Shown here: one piece after another, positions 40,347 through 49,134 of the stretch
Layout: every line of letters starts with the position of its first letter
Position numbering within the stretch: position 1 is the stretch's first letter
Assembly (NCBI RefSeq): GCF_000702665.1
Contig: NZ_JNJA01000002.1
Span: 124,001 to 188,000 of the forward strand
Direction: 5' to 3'
Origin: Solidesulfovibrio alcoholivorans DSM 5433
GTDB taxonomy: Bacteria; Desulfobacterota; Desulfovibrionia; Desulfovibrionales; Desulfovibrionaceae
DNA length: 64,000 bases
The notes under the pieces: model-generated
Seen by the model: only the letters and a program-made list of their open reading frames with translations
Told to the model about the DNA's origin: nothing
Databases searched by the model: none
Program-made: the position numbers and the translations under genes

Positions 40347-41887
40347 GGCGTCAGCCCGTGGCCGGTCAACAGCTTGCCCGCCTCCTGCGGCCCCCAGGTG
40401 CCGGCCTTGTAGAGGAAAAGCCGCCCGGGATCGGGATCGCCGAGCATGGGCGCCAGGAACTTCCAGCACAGCTCCACCCCGTCCTGACGCCAGAAAAGCG
40501 TCTGGTCGCCGAGCATGCAGTCCAGCAGCACCTTGGCGTAGGCCGGCAGCTGCGGTCCTTCGTACCCCTGGTAATAGTTGAAGTTCATGGTCACAGAGCG
40601 CAGGCACATCGGCCCCGGGGCCTTGGCCTGGAAGGTCAGGCTCACCTGCTCGTCGGGTTGGATGCGCAGCGTGAGGCGGTTGGCCTTGATGTGGTCGCCG
40701 AAGATTTCCCGGAACATGGAGAAGGGCACGGGCTTGAACTGCACTGCGATCTCCGTGCGCTTCTCCGGCAGGCGCTTGCCCGAGATCATGTAAAACGGCA
40801 CGCCCTGCCAGCGCCAGTTGTCCACGTAGACCTTCATGGCCGCAAACGTGGGGGTCAGCGACTCGCCGGGCACGCCTTCCTCGTCGAGGTAGGCCGGGGC
40901 CTTGACCCCGGCGCACACGCCCGAGGCGTACTGGCCGAGCACCAGGTTTTCGGCTAGGTCGGCGGTGCTGAAGGGGCGCAGCGCCCGGAAGACCTTGGTC
41001 TTCTCGTCGCGCACGAGCTCGGCCTCGAAAAGCGAGGGCGGTTCGATGGCGCAAAGCGACAGCAGCTGCATCATGTGGTTCTGGAACATGTCGCGCAGCA
41101 CGCCGAAGTGGTCGTAGTAGGAGGCGCGGTGCTCGACGCCGATGGATTCCGCGGCGAGGATGCTTACGTAATCCACGTAGCGGCGGTTCCAGATCGGCTC
41201 GAAGATGGCGTTGGCGAAGCGCAGCATGAGGATGTTCTGCACGGTCTCCTTGGCCAGGTAGTGGTCGATGCGGAAGATCTGGTGTTCGGAGAAGCGGGTG
41301 TGCAGGGCCTGTTCCAGGACCCGCGCCGTGGACAGGTCGCGGCCGAAGGGCTTTTCGATGACCAGGCGCGCGTGGCCCTTGGTTTCGTCGGCCAGTCCCG
41401 CCATGGCCAGGTTGACCGCGATATCCTCGTAGGCCGTGGGCGGCACGGCGAGGTAGAAGATGCGGTTGCCGCCGAGGTTTTTTTCCGCGGCCAGGGCGTC
41501 CAGCGCCGCGCCCAGCGCCGTGAACGAGGCCGGGTCGTCGTAGTGGACGCGGATGTAGGACATGCGCGGGGCGAGGCCCTCCCAGGTTTTGGGCTCCACG
41601 CCGCCGAATGCCTCCAGGGCGGCGCGCATGCGCTCGCGGAAGGTGTCGTCGTTTAAGTCCGTGCGGCTGGCCCCGACGATGGCGAAGTTTTCGGGCATGT
41701 TGCCGCCGGCGTAAAGCGCGGCCAGGGCCGGCAGGAGCATGCGGCCGGCGAGGTCGCCCGTGACGCCGAAGATGACGATGGTCACCGGCTCCTCGACCTG
41801 GTCGAAGCGGCAGGTCGCGTCCGGCGCGGGGTTTTTCGGGCGGCCGAGCACCACCTCGGCCAGGGCCGGATCCTGGGCGTCAGCCAT
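40343..41887 (-). CDS. zwf: Glucose-6-phosphate 1-dehydrogenase
   Basis: A 514-residue NAD(P)-dependent enzyme opening the oxidative pentose phosphate pathway. Seen: the nucleotide-binding GVTGDLAGRMLLPAL, EKPFGRDLSTA, the catalytic site RIDHYLAKETVQN with the substrate His/Lys, and the IWNRRYVDYV segment. The start overlaps the gnd stop by one base (TGATG). The set supplies NADPH and pentoses. Confidence 0.97.
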   Translation of the reverse strand: MADAQDPALAEVVLGRPKNPAPDATCRFDQVEEPVTIVIFGVTGDLAGRMLLPALAALYAGGNMPENFAIVGASRTDLNDDTFRERMRAALEAFGGVEPKTWEGLAPRMSYIRVHYDDPASFTALGAALDALAAEKNLGGNRIFYLAVPPTAYEDIAVNLAMAGLADETKGHARLVIEKPFGRDLSTARVLEQALHTRFSEHQIFRIDHYLAKETVQNILMLRFANAIFEPIWNRRYVDYVSILAAESIGVEHRASYYDHFGVLRDMFQNHMMQLLSLCAIEPPSLFEAELVRDEKTKVFRALRPFSTADLAENLVLGQYASGVCAGVKAPAYLDEEGVPGESLTPTFAAMKVYVDNWRWQGVPFYMISGKRLPEKRTEIAVQFKPVPFSMFREIFGDHIKANRLTLRIQPDEQVSLTFQAKAPGPMCLRSVTMNFNYYQGYEGPQLPAYAKVLLDCMLGDQTLFWRQDGVELCWKFLAPMLGDPDPGRLFLYKAGTWGPQEAGKLLTGHGLTP

Positions 41888-42804
41888 CAGCCTTCCCTCC
41901 TTTTCACGGCGTGGCCGCCGAACTGGTTGCGCAGGGCCGCGAGCACCCTGTCCTGGAAGGAGTTGTCCTGGCGCGAGCGGAAGCGCTCGAAAAGCGACAG
42001 GGTGATGACCGGGGCGGACACGGCCGTTTCCACGGCGGCAGCAACCGTCCAGCGGCCCTCGCCGGAATCGTCCACGTAGGGCTTGAGGCTCTCCAGGCGC
42101 GGGTCCTCGGTGAAGGCGCGCTGGGCCAGTTCGAGCAGCCACGAGCGCACCACCGAGCCGTGGTTCCACAGGTCGCAGATGGCCGGGAAGTCGAGCTTGT
42201 CCCCGAACTGTGAGGCGGCCAGGATCTCGAAGCCCTCGGCGTAGGCCTGCATCATGCCGTATTCGATGCCGTTGTGGACCATCTTGGTGAAGTGCCCGGA
42301 GCCGATGGGACCGGTGTGCAGGTTGCCGCCCGGGCCGGTCAGCACGTCCAGGGCGGGTTTGATGGGCGCGACCACCTCGGGTTCGCCGCCGATCATGATG
42401 CAGTAGCCTTCGGCCAGGCCCCAGATGCCGCCGCTGACGCCGGCGTCGCAGTAGCGGATGCCGCGCTTGCCCGCGGCCTCGTGACGGCGCAGGTCGTCGC
42501 GGTACATGGTGTTGCCTCCGTCGACGATAGTGTCGCCGGGGGCGAGCAGGGGCAGCAGTTCCTCGATATGCTCGTCGGTCGGCGCGCCGGCCGGGAGCAT
42601 GAGCCAGACGACGCGCGGGGCGGGCAGGGCCGCGACCAGGGCGGCCAGGGTTTCGGCCGCGCTGGCTGTTGCGCCTTCCTCGGCCGCGAAGTCCTTGGCT
42701 TTTTGTACGGTGCGGTTGTAGGCCACGACCTCGATGCCGCCCCGGGCCAGGCGCCGGGCCATGTTGAGCCCCATGCGACCGAGGCCGATCATACCGATTT
42801 TCAT
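41887..42804 (-). CDS. gnd: 6-phosphogluconate dehydrogenase (short form)
   Basis: A 305-residue decarboxylating dehydrogenase of the short YqeC/GntZ type (the long type is about 470). It shows GMIGLGRMGLNMARRL for the dinucleotide, VAYNRTVQKA, DGGNTMYRDD, DAGVSGGIWGLAEG and KMVHNGIEYGMMQAYAEGF. The residue after the second strand is Asn in YNRT, which does not settle NAD versus NADP. It makes ribulose 5-phosphate and CO2. Coupled to zwf. Confidence 0.94.
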   Translation of the reverse strand: MKIGMIGLGRMGLNMARRLARGGIEVVAYNRTVQKAKDFAAEEGATASAAETLAALVAALPAPRVVWLMLPAGAPTDEHIEELLPLLAPGDTIVDGGNTMYRDDLRRHEAAGKRGIRYCDAGVSGGIWGLAEGYCIMIGGEPEVVAPIKPALDVLTGPGGNLHTGPIGSGHFTKMVHNGIEYGMMQAYAEGFEILAASQFGDKLDFPAICDLWNHGSVVRSWLLELAQRAFTEDPRLESLKPYVDDSGEGRWTVAAAVETAVSAPVITLSLFERFRSRQDNSFQDRVLAALRNQFGGHAVKRREG

Positions 42805-43538
42805 GACGTTTCTCCGCGAGTGGTTGGGCCCTTGCGGGCGTTTCGGGCGCGCCGCGCCCGGGCCAGGGCGACGGCCTTTCTGGCCGCCAGGGGAAAGACA
42901 CCGAGCAGCGCGAAGGATACGAGCAGCGTCGGGGAGACGATGCCGGCCAGGGAATCCAGCCGGCCGAGCTGGGCCCCGGCGTTGACGTAGACGACCGTGC
43001 CCGGGAGCATGCCGAGCTGGGACACGGCGTAGAAGGTTTTTAGCGGCATGGCGGTAAGCCCCATGGCCGCGTTGACCACGAAAAAGGGGAACAGCGGGAT
43101 CAGGCGCAGCGTGAAGAGGTAGAACGCGCCTTCGCGGCGGATGCCGTCGTCGATGGCCTTGAGCTTGCCGGTCAGCCGGCGGGCGATGGCCTGGCGAAAG
43201 AGCGTGCGCGCCAGGGCGCAGGCCGCCGTGGCCCCGATGGTGCTGGCGAAGGAGACGACAAGAAGCGTGGTCCAGAAACCGAACAGCGCGCCGCCGGCGA
43301 GCGTCAGCACCGTGGCCCCGGGCAGGCTCAGGGCGGCCACGAGCACGTAGAGCGCGAAATAGCCGGCAAGAAACCGCGCCGGCGCGGCGGCGTAGGCCGT
43401 GGCCAGCGCCTCGCGCGACTGCTTGAGAAAGGACAGCGTCAGGTACTTGTCGAAGCCGAAGCCGAAGAACGCGGCCACCAGGGCCAGCGCCATGGCCACG
43501 AGCAGGATCTTGCCCAGGGTGCCGCGCGTCATGCGCAT
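42801..43538 (-). CDS. TVP38/TMEM64-family (DedA-like) membrane protein
   Basis: A 245-residue protein with five to six transmembrane helices. The family core is SLPGATVLTLAGGALFGFWTTL followed by FRQAIARRL and LRLIPLFPFFVVNAAMGLTAMPLKTF, then LGMLPGTVVYVNAGAQLG. Relatives (VTT domain) are lipid scramblases or transporters involved in envelope homeostasis; the exact role here is unknown. The start at 43538 has GAGGAG upstream and overlaps the photolyase stop by 10 bases; its own stop overlaps the gnd start by four, so it sits inside the operon. Confidence 0.9.
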   Translation of the reverse strand: MRMTRGTLGKILLVAMALALVAAFFGFGFDKYLTLSFLKQSREALATAYAAAPARFLAGYFALYVLVAALSLPGATVLTLAGGALFGFWTTLLVVSFASTIGATAACALARTLFRQAIARRLTGKLKAIDDGIRREGAFYLFTLRLIPLFPFFVVNAAMGLTAMPLKTFYAVSQLGMLPGTVVYVNAGAQLGRLDSLAGIVSPTLLVSFALLGVFPLAARKAVALARARRARNARKGPTTRGETS

Positions 43539-44896
43539 TTCTCCTCGGAATAGCGGTCGATGTAGGCGTCCACGTCGAATTTGCGCCGGCAGCCGCGTTC
43601 GTTCATGTAGCGCACCTGCCCGAACACGGGTCTCTTCGCCCAGGGGCGGTCGTGCAGGCCGCCCACGGACCAGAGCACGCCCGTGACGCCGCTTGGGTCG
43701 CGGCCGTCCAGGGCGTAGCGGTCGTTGAGCGCAAGGGCCGTGGCAAGCGCCTGCCGGGGCGTGGGCGACCATTCCAGGATCTTTTTCGCCCAGTACATGC
43801 GCATGTAGCCGTGCAGGCGGCCGGTGCGCGTCAATTGGCGCTGGGCGGCGTTCCACAGGGCGCTGTGCGTGCGCGCTTCCTCGAATTCGCGCGGCGCGTA
43901 GCTTGCGGGCCGCGCGTCGCCGGCATGGGCGGCCAGGGTTTTTCGCGCCCAGTCCGGGAGCGCCTCGTAGAGGTCGCCCCGGGGCGCGTAAAATTGGAAA
44001 TTTTCCGCAAGCTCCCGGCGCACCACCAGTTCCTCGAGAAAGGCGTCCGCGCCTTCGGGCGCGCCCGGCCTGGCGTCACGGGCGTCCAGGGCCGCGCGCT
44101 GGGGCGCGAGCTGGCCGAAGTGGAAATAGGGCGAAAGCCCGGACGTGGCCCCGGCGTTGGGGTCGTTGCGCCGCGCGGCGTATTCGGGAAGCGTGTCGCG
44201 CAAAAACGCCCGCAGGCGCTCGCGTGCGGCGGCCGCGCCCGGGACGATGTCCGGCACGGGCCTGACTGCCGGATCGGCCGTGACGGTCGCGGCGGCGGCG
44301 GTCCAGTCCACGGGCGCGAAGCCTGCGAGGTTGGTTGCCGGAAACACGGGCAATTCGGGAAAGGGCGTGAGGAATTCGGGCAGCAGGCGGTGGATTTTCG
44401 GGCGCAGTGTGGCCGCGGCGTACTCGCGTTTGCCCGAGGCACGGCGGCAGGGCACCACGTTGTGGGCGTCCACCTCGGTCAGCGCGCAGACGCCCGATGC
44501 GGTCACGGCGGCCAGCCAGTCGCCTTTGACCGGCATGGGGTCGAAGTCCGTCACGCACGCGCCGGCTTTTCTCTCCCGGAGAAACACCGGTACCACGACC
44601 GCCGGGTCGCCCGGCAGCAGCACGAGGGGGATGTGCGCCGCGCGAAGGCCGGCCTCGGTCTCGGCCAGGCCGCGCAGCATGAAGTCGTAGTGGCGCAGGG
44701 TCGCCCCGGGAAAGGTCGGGGCCAGGGCGAAGGCGACGCAAAGCGGTGCGCCGGATTCCCGCGCAAGGTCCGCGGCGGCGAGCAGCGCCCAGTTGTCCGC
44801 GGCGCGCTGGTCGCGGTGCATCCAATAGACGACCGGCCCGGACTGCCGGGGCGCGGCGGCGGCAAGGGGCGTCACGCGGGCGGGATGGACCAGCAT
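43529..44896 (-). CDS. phrB: Class II CPD photolyase
   Basis: A 455-residue FAD enzyme that splits cyclobutane pyrimidine dimers with blue light. Class II marks are VVYWMHRDQRAADNWALL at the start, EVDAHNVVP, SGLSPYFHFGQLAPQRAAL, FLEELVVRRELAENFQFY, and the C-terminal MYWAKKILEW ... RYALDGRDPSGVTGVLWSVGGLHDRPW that contacts FAD. Class II enzymes occur in some anaerobes including delta-proteobacteria. It is the first gene of the minus-strand operon leading into the TVP38 protein and the pentose phosphate genes. Confidence 0.94.
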   Translation of the reverse strand: MLVHPARVTPLAAAAPRQSGPVVYWMHRDQRAADNWALLAAADLARESGAPLCVAFALAPTFPGATLRHYDFMLRGLAETEAGLRAAHIPLVLLPGDPAVVVPVFLRERKAGACVTDFDPMPVKGDWLAAVTASGVCALTEVDAHNVVPCRRASGKREYAAATLRPKIHRLLPEFLTPFPELPVFPATNLAGFAPVDWTAAAATVTADPAVRPVPDIVPGAAAARERLRAFLRDTLPEYAARRNDPNAGATSGLSPYFHFGQLAPQRAALDARDARPGAPEGADAFLEELVVRRELAENFQFYAPRGDLYEALPDWARKTLAAHAGDARPASYAPREFEEARTHSALWNAAQRQLTRTGRLHGYMRMYWAKKILEWSPTPRQALATALALNDRYALDGRDPSGVTGVLWSVGGLHDRPWAKRPVFGQVRYMNERGCRRKFDVDAYIDRYSEEKCA

Positions 44897-45047
44897 TTAG
44901 CCGTTGTAGGCCGCCGGCCGGTTCAAGGCAAGCCGCAAGTGTTTTTCGCCTTGCCTTGCCCCGGGCGCGGCTTTCGACGTAGAAAGGGGACAGTCGCCCT
45001 GGTCGCCACCGGTTGGCGGCCCATCTCAAAGCGGAGGGTTTCTCACC

Positions 45048-46103
45048 ATGTCTGAACTGCTGTTGGCCCTTTTGGCCGCCGTCGCGGTCGCGGCGGCGCT
45101 GCTGGCCGGTCCCGCGAACGCGCAGGCCTGCACCCGGGCCGTCTACCTCGGCGAGGACGGCGTCGTCATCACCGGACGCACCATGGACTGGTCGGAGGAC
45201 ATTCGGTCCAACCTCTGGGCCTTTCCCCGCGGCATGCAGCGGGACGGGGCGGCCGGGCCGCATTCCGTGACCTGGACCTCGAAATACGGCAGCATCATCG
45301 CCTCGGGCTACGACGTGGGCACCGCCGACGGCCTCAACGAAAAGGGGCTGGCGGCCAATCTGCTCTATCTGGCCGAGTCCGACTACGGCACGCCCGGCCC
45401 GGGTGACAAGCTCCTCAACATCGGGGCCTGGGCGCAATACGCCCTGGACAATTACGCCACCGTGGCCGAGGCCGTCGCGGCGCTGTCCCAAAACCCTTTT
45501 GTCGTGGTCGCCCCGCACCTGCCAAACGGCAAGGCGTCCACCCTGCACCTGTCGCTTTCGGACGCGGGCGGCGATTCGGCCATCTTCGAATACGTCGCCG
45601 GCAAGCTCGTCATCCACCACGACAGGAAATACCAGGTGATGACCAACTCGCCGACGTTCGACCAGCAGCTGGCGCTCGACGCCTACTGGAACACCGTGGG
45701 CGGCGGCTTTCTGCCGGGCACGTCCCGGGCGGCGGACCGCTTCGTGCGCACGTCGTATTATCTCGCCACCCTGCCCCGCACGGGCGATGCGAAACTGGCC
45801 CTGGCCGGCGTCGCGGGACTTATGCGCAGCGTGTCCGTGCCGCTCGGGGTCTCCTCCCCGGGCGAGCCCAACATCTCGCCCACGCGCTGGCGGACCTTCA
45901 GCGACCAGAAAGACCTGATCTACTTTTTCGACAGCGCCATGAGCCCGTCGCTGTTCTGGGTCGAACTGGCGCGCCTGGATTTCTCGGCTGGCGCGCCGGT
46001 CAAGAAGCTGCCGCTGACGGACGGTGGGTATTTCGCCGGCGACGCGGCGGACAAGTTCGTCGCGGCCCCTCCCTTTGCCGTCCTGCCCTACGACGGCAAA
46101 TAG
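45048..46103 (+). CDS. Exported choloylglycine hydrolase / penicillin acylase family protein
   Basis: A 351-residue Ntn-hydrolase of the linear-amide C-N hydrolase family. A signal peptide (LLALLAAVAVAAALLAG) ends at ANAQA, so cleavage exposes C28 (ACTRAVY) as the N-terminal nucleophile. Downstream are GRTMDWSEDI, GLNEKGLAANLLYL, MTNSPTFDQQL and an Arg in RAADRFVR that fit the family pocket. Substrates of relatives are bile salts, penicillin V or acyl-homoserine lactones; a free-living sulfate reducer is unlikely to meet bile, so quorum-signal or peptide amide cleavage is more plausible. Single gene, ending at a strong hairpin. Confidence 0.92.
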   Translation: MSELLLALLAAVAVAAALLAGPANAQACTRAVYLGEDGVVITGRTMDWSEDIRSNLWAFPRGMQRDGAAGPHSVTWTSKYGSIIASGYDVGTADGLNEKGLAANLLYLAESDYGTPGPGDKLLNIGAWAQYALDNYATVAEAVAALSQNPFVVVAPHLPNGKASTLHLSLSDAGGDSAIFEYVAGKLVIHHDRKYQVMTNSPTFDQQLALDAYWNTVGGGFLPGTSRAADRFVRTSYYLATLPRTGDAKLALAGVAGLMRSVSVPLGVSSPGEPNISPTRWRTFSDQKDLIYFFDSAMSPSLFWVELARLDFSAGAPVKKLPLTDGGYFAGDAADKFVAAPPFAVLPYDGK

Positions 46104-46124
46104 GCCACCCGGAGCCCGCAACGC

Positions 46125-46166
46125 AAACGGCCCGCCGACGCGCATCCGGGCGTCGGCGGGCCGTTT
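46125..46166. terminator. Bidirectional hairpin between convergent genes
   Basis: AAACGGCCCGCCGACGC (46125-46141) pairs with GCGTCGGCGGGCCGTTT (46150-46166), 17 bp perfect, 8-base loop. It lies 21 bases after the amidase stop and 19 before the mazG stop, so it ends both transcripts. Confidence 0.9.
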
Positions 46167-46185
46167 GCCCTGGAGCGGGGGCGGG

Positions 46186-46968
46186 TCAGGCTTTCTTGAC
46201 CTCTTCCCACAGGGCGTTTTTGGCCGCCATGTCCAGGGCGTCGAGGGACAGGCCGCGCTCCCGGGCCAGGCGTTCCATGGCCTTGTAACGGGTAAGGAAC
46301 TTGTTGTTGGCCACATCCAGGCAGGCGTTGGCCTTGAGCCCCAGCCGCCGGCCGTATTCGGTCAGGGTGAAGAGGTAGTCGCCGAATTCCTCGGCCATGG
46401 CGTCGGCGTCGCCCGAGGCGACCGCCGCCTCGAATTCGCCGCGTTCGGCGTCGAGCCCGGCCTTCATGGCCGCGTCCGTCTCCCAGGTGAAGCCCGAGCG
46501 CGCCGCTTTGGAGTGGATGCGGTAGGCTTTCAAAAGCGAAGGCAGGCCCTTGGGCAGCGAGGCGTACAGTCCGGTGTCCTTGTCTTTTTCCGCCCGCTTG
46601 ATGCGCTCCCAGTTGCGCAGCAGTTCCTCGCGGTCCGCGACCTTGAGGTCGCCGAAGACGTGGGGGTGGCGGCGGATCATCTTGGCCGCGGCCGTATCCA
46701 GGGCCTCGGCCAGGGAGAACTCCTCGCGCTTTCGGGACAACGTGGCCACGAAGAGCAGCAGGAACATGACGTCGCCGAGTTCCTCGGCCGTGCCCGGCGC
46801 GTCGCCGGAGCGGATGCAGTCCACGAGTTCGAAGGATTCCTCGATGATGTAATCGCACAGGGTTTCGGGCGTTTGCGCCTTGTCCCAGGGGCAGCCTTCC
46901 GGTCCGAGCAGGGTGTCGAGGACGTCTTGCAGTTTTGCCAGGGCCTCGGCCGGGGAATTCGCGTTCAT
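46186..46968 (-). CDS. mazG: Nucleoside triphosphate pyrophosphohydrolase MazG
   Basis: A 260-residue tandem-domain MazG. The first domain has GCPWDKAQTPETLCDYIIEESFELVDCI with the metal-binding EExxE, then AEELGDVMFLLLFVA. The second domain is recognisable (LLKAYRIHSKAARSGFTW, EFGDYLFTLTEYGRRLGL). It hydrolyses NTPs to NMP and PPi and so lowers aberrant nucleotides and influences (p)ppGpp. Its start overlaps the stop of cvpA by four bases. Confidence 0.96.
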   Translation of the reverse strand: MNANSPAEALAKLQDVLDTLLGPEGCPWDKAQTPETLCDYIIEESFELVDCIRSGDAPGTAEELGDVMFLLLFVATLSRKREEFSLAEALDTAAAKMIRRHPHVFGDLKVADREELLRNWERIKRAEKDKDTGLYASLPKGLPSLLKAYRIHSKAARSGFTWETDAAMKAGLDAERGEFEAAVASGDADAMAEEFGDYLFTLTEYGRRLGLKANACLDVANNKFLTRYKAMERLARERGLSLDALDMAAKNALWEEVKKA

Positions 46969-47774
46969 GGTTTCTTCTCGGTGTTCTCGGCCTTCGCGGC
47001 CGTCTTGTCGGGGGAAGCGGCCTTGGGCTTCCCGCCGGTTGCGGCGTGGTGTTGCTCCTTGGCCGGATCGGCCTTGGCGCTCTTGGCCGCGGTCTTGTTG
47101 TCCGCCTGGGGTTTTGGGGCGTCGGCCTTGCCTTTTTCCGGGGGCGTCTTGGCCTGTCCAGACTTCTTGTCGTTTTCGGGTTTCTTTTCGGTTTCTGGCT
47201 TGGCGGGCTCGGCCGGTTTTTTCTCGGGCGCGCCTTTTTTCTCCGTGGCCGCCTTGACCGGATCGGTCGCGTCCTTGTGGCTGAATTTGCGCAGCTTCTC
47301 GTTGATGTCCGGGGGGATGTAGCGGGAGAGTTTGGCGCTTACGCGGTCGAGCACCGGCACGAGCAGGGACCCTTTCAGGAAATCGGGATGCGGCGAGGCG
47401 AGGTGGATGAGAAAAAGCAGCGCGGCCGTCAGGACCACGCCCTTGGCCACGCCGAAAGCGCCGCCGAAAAAGCGGTCCGCCCACTGCGTCATGGTGATCT
47501 TGACCATGCCCGACACGGCCAGCGCCAGAAACCAGACGCCGAGCAGCGCGACCGTGAAGATGAGCAGGTACGCGGCGGTGCCGGCGTAGTTGCCGGAGAT
47601 GTATTCGGTCAGGTGCGGGGCCAGGGTCTTGTGGTAGGCCCCGGCGCAGTAGAATCCGAGCACGATGGCCGCCAGCGACCCGGCCTCCTTGACCAGCCCG
47701 CGCAGATAGCCCCGGATGCCGAAATAGAGCCAGATGATGGCGAGCGAAAGGTCGGCGATGTTGAGCGTGGGCAT
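46965..47774 (-). CDS. CvpA-family membrane protein with a charged tail
   Basis: A 269-residue protein. The first 160 residues are the four-helix CvpA domain (SLAIIWLYFGIRGYLRGLVKEAGSLAAIVLGFY, LGVWFLALAVSGMVK, WADRFFGGAFGVAKGVVLT). The last 100 are a low-complexity Lys/Pro/Ala/Glu tail (KKPAEPAKPETEKKPE), probably cytoplasmic and disordered. CvpA affects envelope integrity and colicin V export in E. coli. It is coupled to mazG. Confidence 0.9.
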   Translation of the reverse strand: MPTLNIADLSLAIIWLYFGIRGYLRGLVKEAGSLAAIVLGFYCAGAYHKTLAPHLTEYISGNYAGTAAYLLIFTVALLGVWFLALAVSGMVKITMTQWADRFFGGAFGVAKGVVLTAALLFLIHLASPHPDFLKGSLLVPVLDRVSAKLSRYIPPDINEKLRKFSHKDATDPVKAATEKKGAPEKKPAEPAKPETEKKPENDKKSGQAKTPPEKGKADAPKPQADNKTAAKSAKADPAKEQHHAATGGKPKAASPDKTAAKAENTEKKP

Positions 47775-47931
47775 GGAACTCCGGGGGGTTGCGGTTGGCG
47801 GATCGCGCCGTGCGCCTCCAGGTCTTAGCAAATGGCTCCCCAAAAACCAAGGGAACGCCCCGGAGCCTCCCCGGCCGGGTTGTGGCGCGGCGGCGAAGCG
47901 GGTACGACAGCCGAAAACACAGGATGGACGC

Positions 47932-49050
47932 ATGGAAAAGCCGCTTCTCCCCGTGGACATCGACGCGTTTCTGGCCAAGCGCGTGCTCGGACAGCCGGAC
48001 CTGCTGCGGCGCATCAGCGTTTCGCTCTACAAGCACATCCACGGCCTGCCCGCGCCGAACGTCCTGCTTATCGGCAATTCCGGCACGGGCAAGACCACGC
48101 TCATGCGGGCCGTCACCGATTTCTACGAAGCGCATCAGGAGCTCGCGCGGTTTCGGGTCATGGTCATCATCAACGCCAACACGCTGTCTGCCGAGATCGA
48201 AGGCGAGGACCGCACCACGCGGCTTTTCCGCAAGCTCGAGGCCCAGGCCAAGGTGCTCTTCGGTTCGGCGCTCTCGGCCAAGGAGCTGGTCGATTACCTG
48301 GAAAACGCCACGGTGTGCGTGGACGAGGTGGACAAGATTTCGGGCCGGGTGTCGGGCAAGCCCAATGTGGAGGGCATCACAACGCAGTATGCGCTGCTCA
48401 CGCTGCTTGAGGGCGAGAAATTCCTCTACCGCGCCAAAGTCGTGGAGGACGGACGCGAAGTGGAGGCGGAACTGACTCTCGACACGGGCCGGCTGCTTTT
48501 CGTCTGCGGCGGGGCGTTCGAGGAGCTCTACGACCAGGTGTACGCCTGCCTGGTCAACCGCCGGGACGACAGGCGTCTCAAGGAAGTGTCCGAGGTGGAG
48601 CGCAAGGCCGACGGCACGGTGTCCGTGCGCACGGTGACGAAGTTCAAGCTGCGCGACTACCTGCGCCTGGGCGACCTGTTCGCCTACGGCATGATGCCGC
48701 AGTTCGTTTCGCGCTTCGGCTCCATCGCCATGCTCGACGACCTGGGCAAGGAAGAGCTGCTCCAGATCTTTTTGAGCGCCCCCAATTCGCCCCTGCGCCT
48801 GTGCGTGGACTATTTCTGCCACATGGGCATCACGCTGCGCCTGACCAAGGAAGCGGCCGTGGCCGTCGCCGAGGCCGCGGCGAAAAACAGCCGCATCGGC
48901 GCGCGGGCGCTGCGTGAAATCTTCAACGGCCTCATCGCGCCCCACGAGTTCGATCCCTACCATTCGCCGCTGTTGCAGCAAACCGAGACAGGGCCGTCCC
49001 TCGTCCTCGACGCCCAGACCGTGACCCAGTACCTGACGCGCATGGATTAG
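47932..49050 (+). CDS. ClpX-derived AAA+ ATPase lacking the zinc domain and ClpP loop
   Basis: A 372-residue protein whose core aligns by eye along ClpX. Walker A is LIGNSGTGKTT (48-55), Walker B VCVDEVDKI (129-135), sensor 1 LLFVCGGAFEEL (188-199), the PEFIGR arginine finger MPQFVSRFG (R261), and sensor 2 RIGARALREI (R325). Three ClpX parts are missing: the N-terminal zinc-binding domain, the GYVG pore loop (here AEIEGEDR, residues 88-94, no aromatic), and the IGF loop that docks on ClpP. Only 20-25 residues of unrelated charged sequence replace the latter. It should therefore bind and hydrolyse ATP but not thread substrate into ClpP. It is divergent from cvpA-mazG. Confidence 0.88.
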   Translation: MEKPLLPVDIDAFLAKRVLGQPDLLRRISVSLYKHIHGLPAPNVLLIGNSGTGKTTLMRAVTDFYEAHQELARFRVMVIINANTLSAEIEGEDRTTRLFRKLEAQAKVLFGSALSAKELVDYLENATVCVDEVDKISGRVSGKPNVEGITTQYALLTLLEGEKFLYRAKVVEDGREVEAELTLDTGRLLFVCGGAFEELYDQVYACLVNRRDDRRLKEVSEVERKADGTVSVRTVTKFKLRDYLRLGDLFAYGMMPQFVSRFGSIAMLDDLGKEELLQIFLSAPNSPLRLCVDYFCHMGITLRLTKEAAVAVAEAAAKNSRIGARALREIFNGLIAPHEFDPYHSPLLQQTETGPSLVLDAQTVTQYLTRMD

Positions 49051-49134
49051 GCCCTGTGGGCAGAGACGACGCTTCGGCGGGGCGGGCGCGGGTCGGCTCG
49101 GGAGGGGAGGGAATGCGACGGCGTGACCGGCGGG

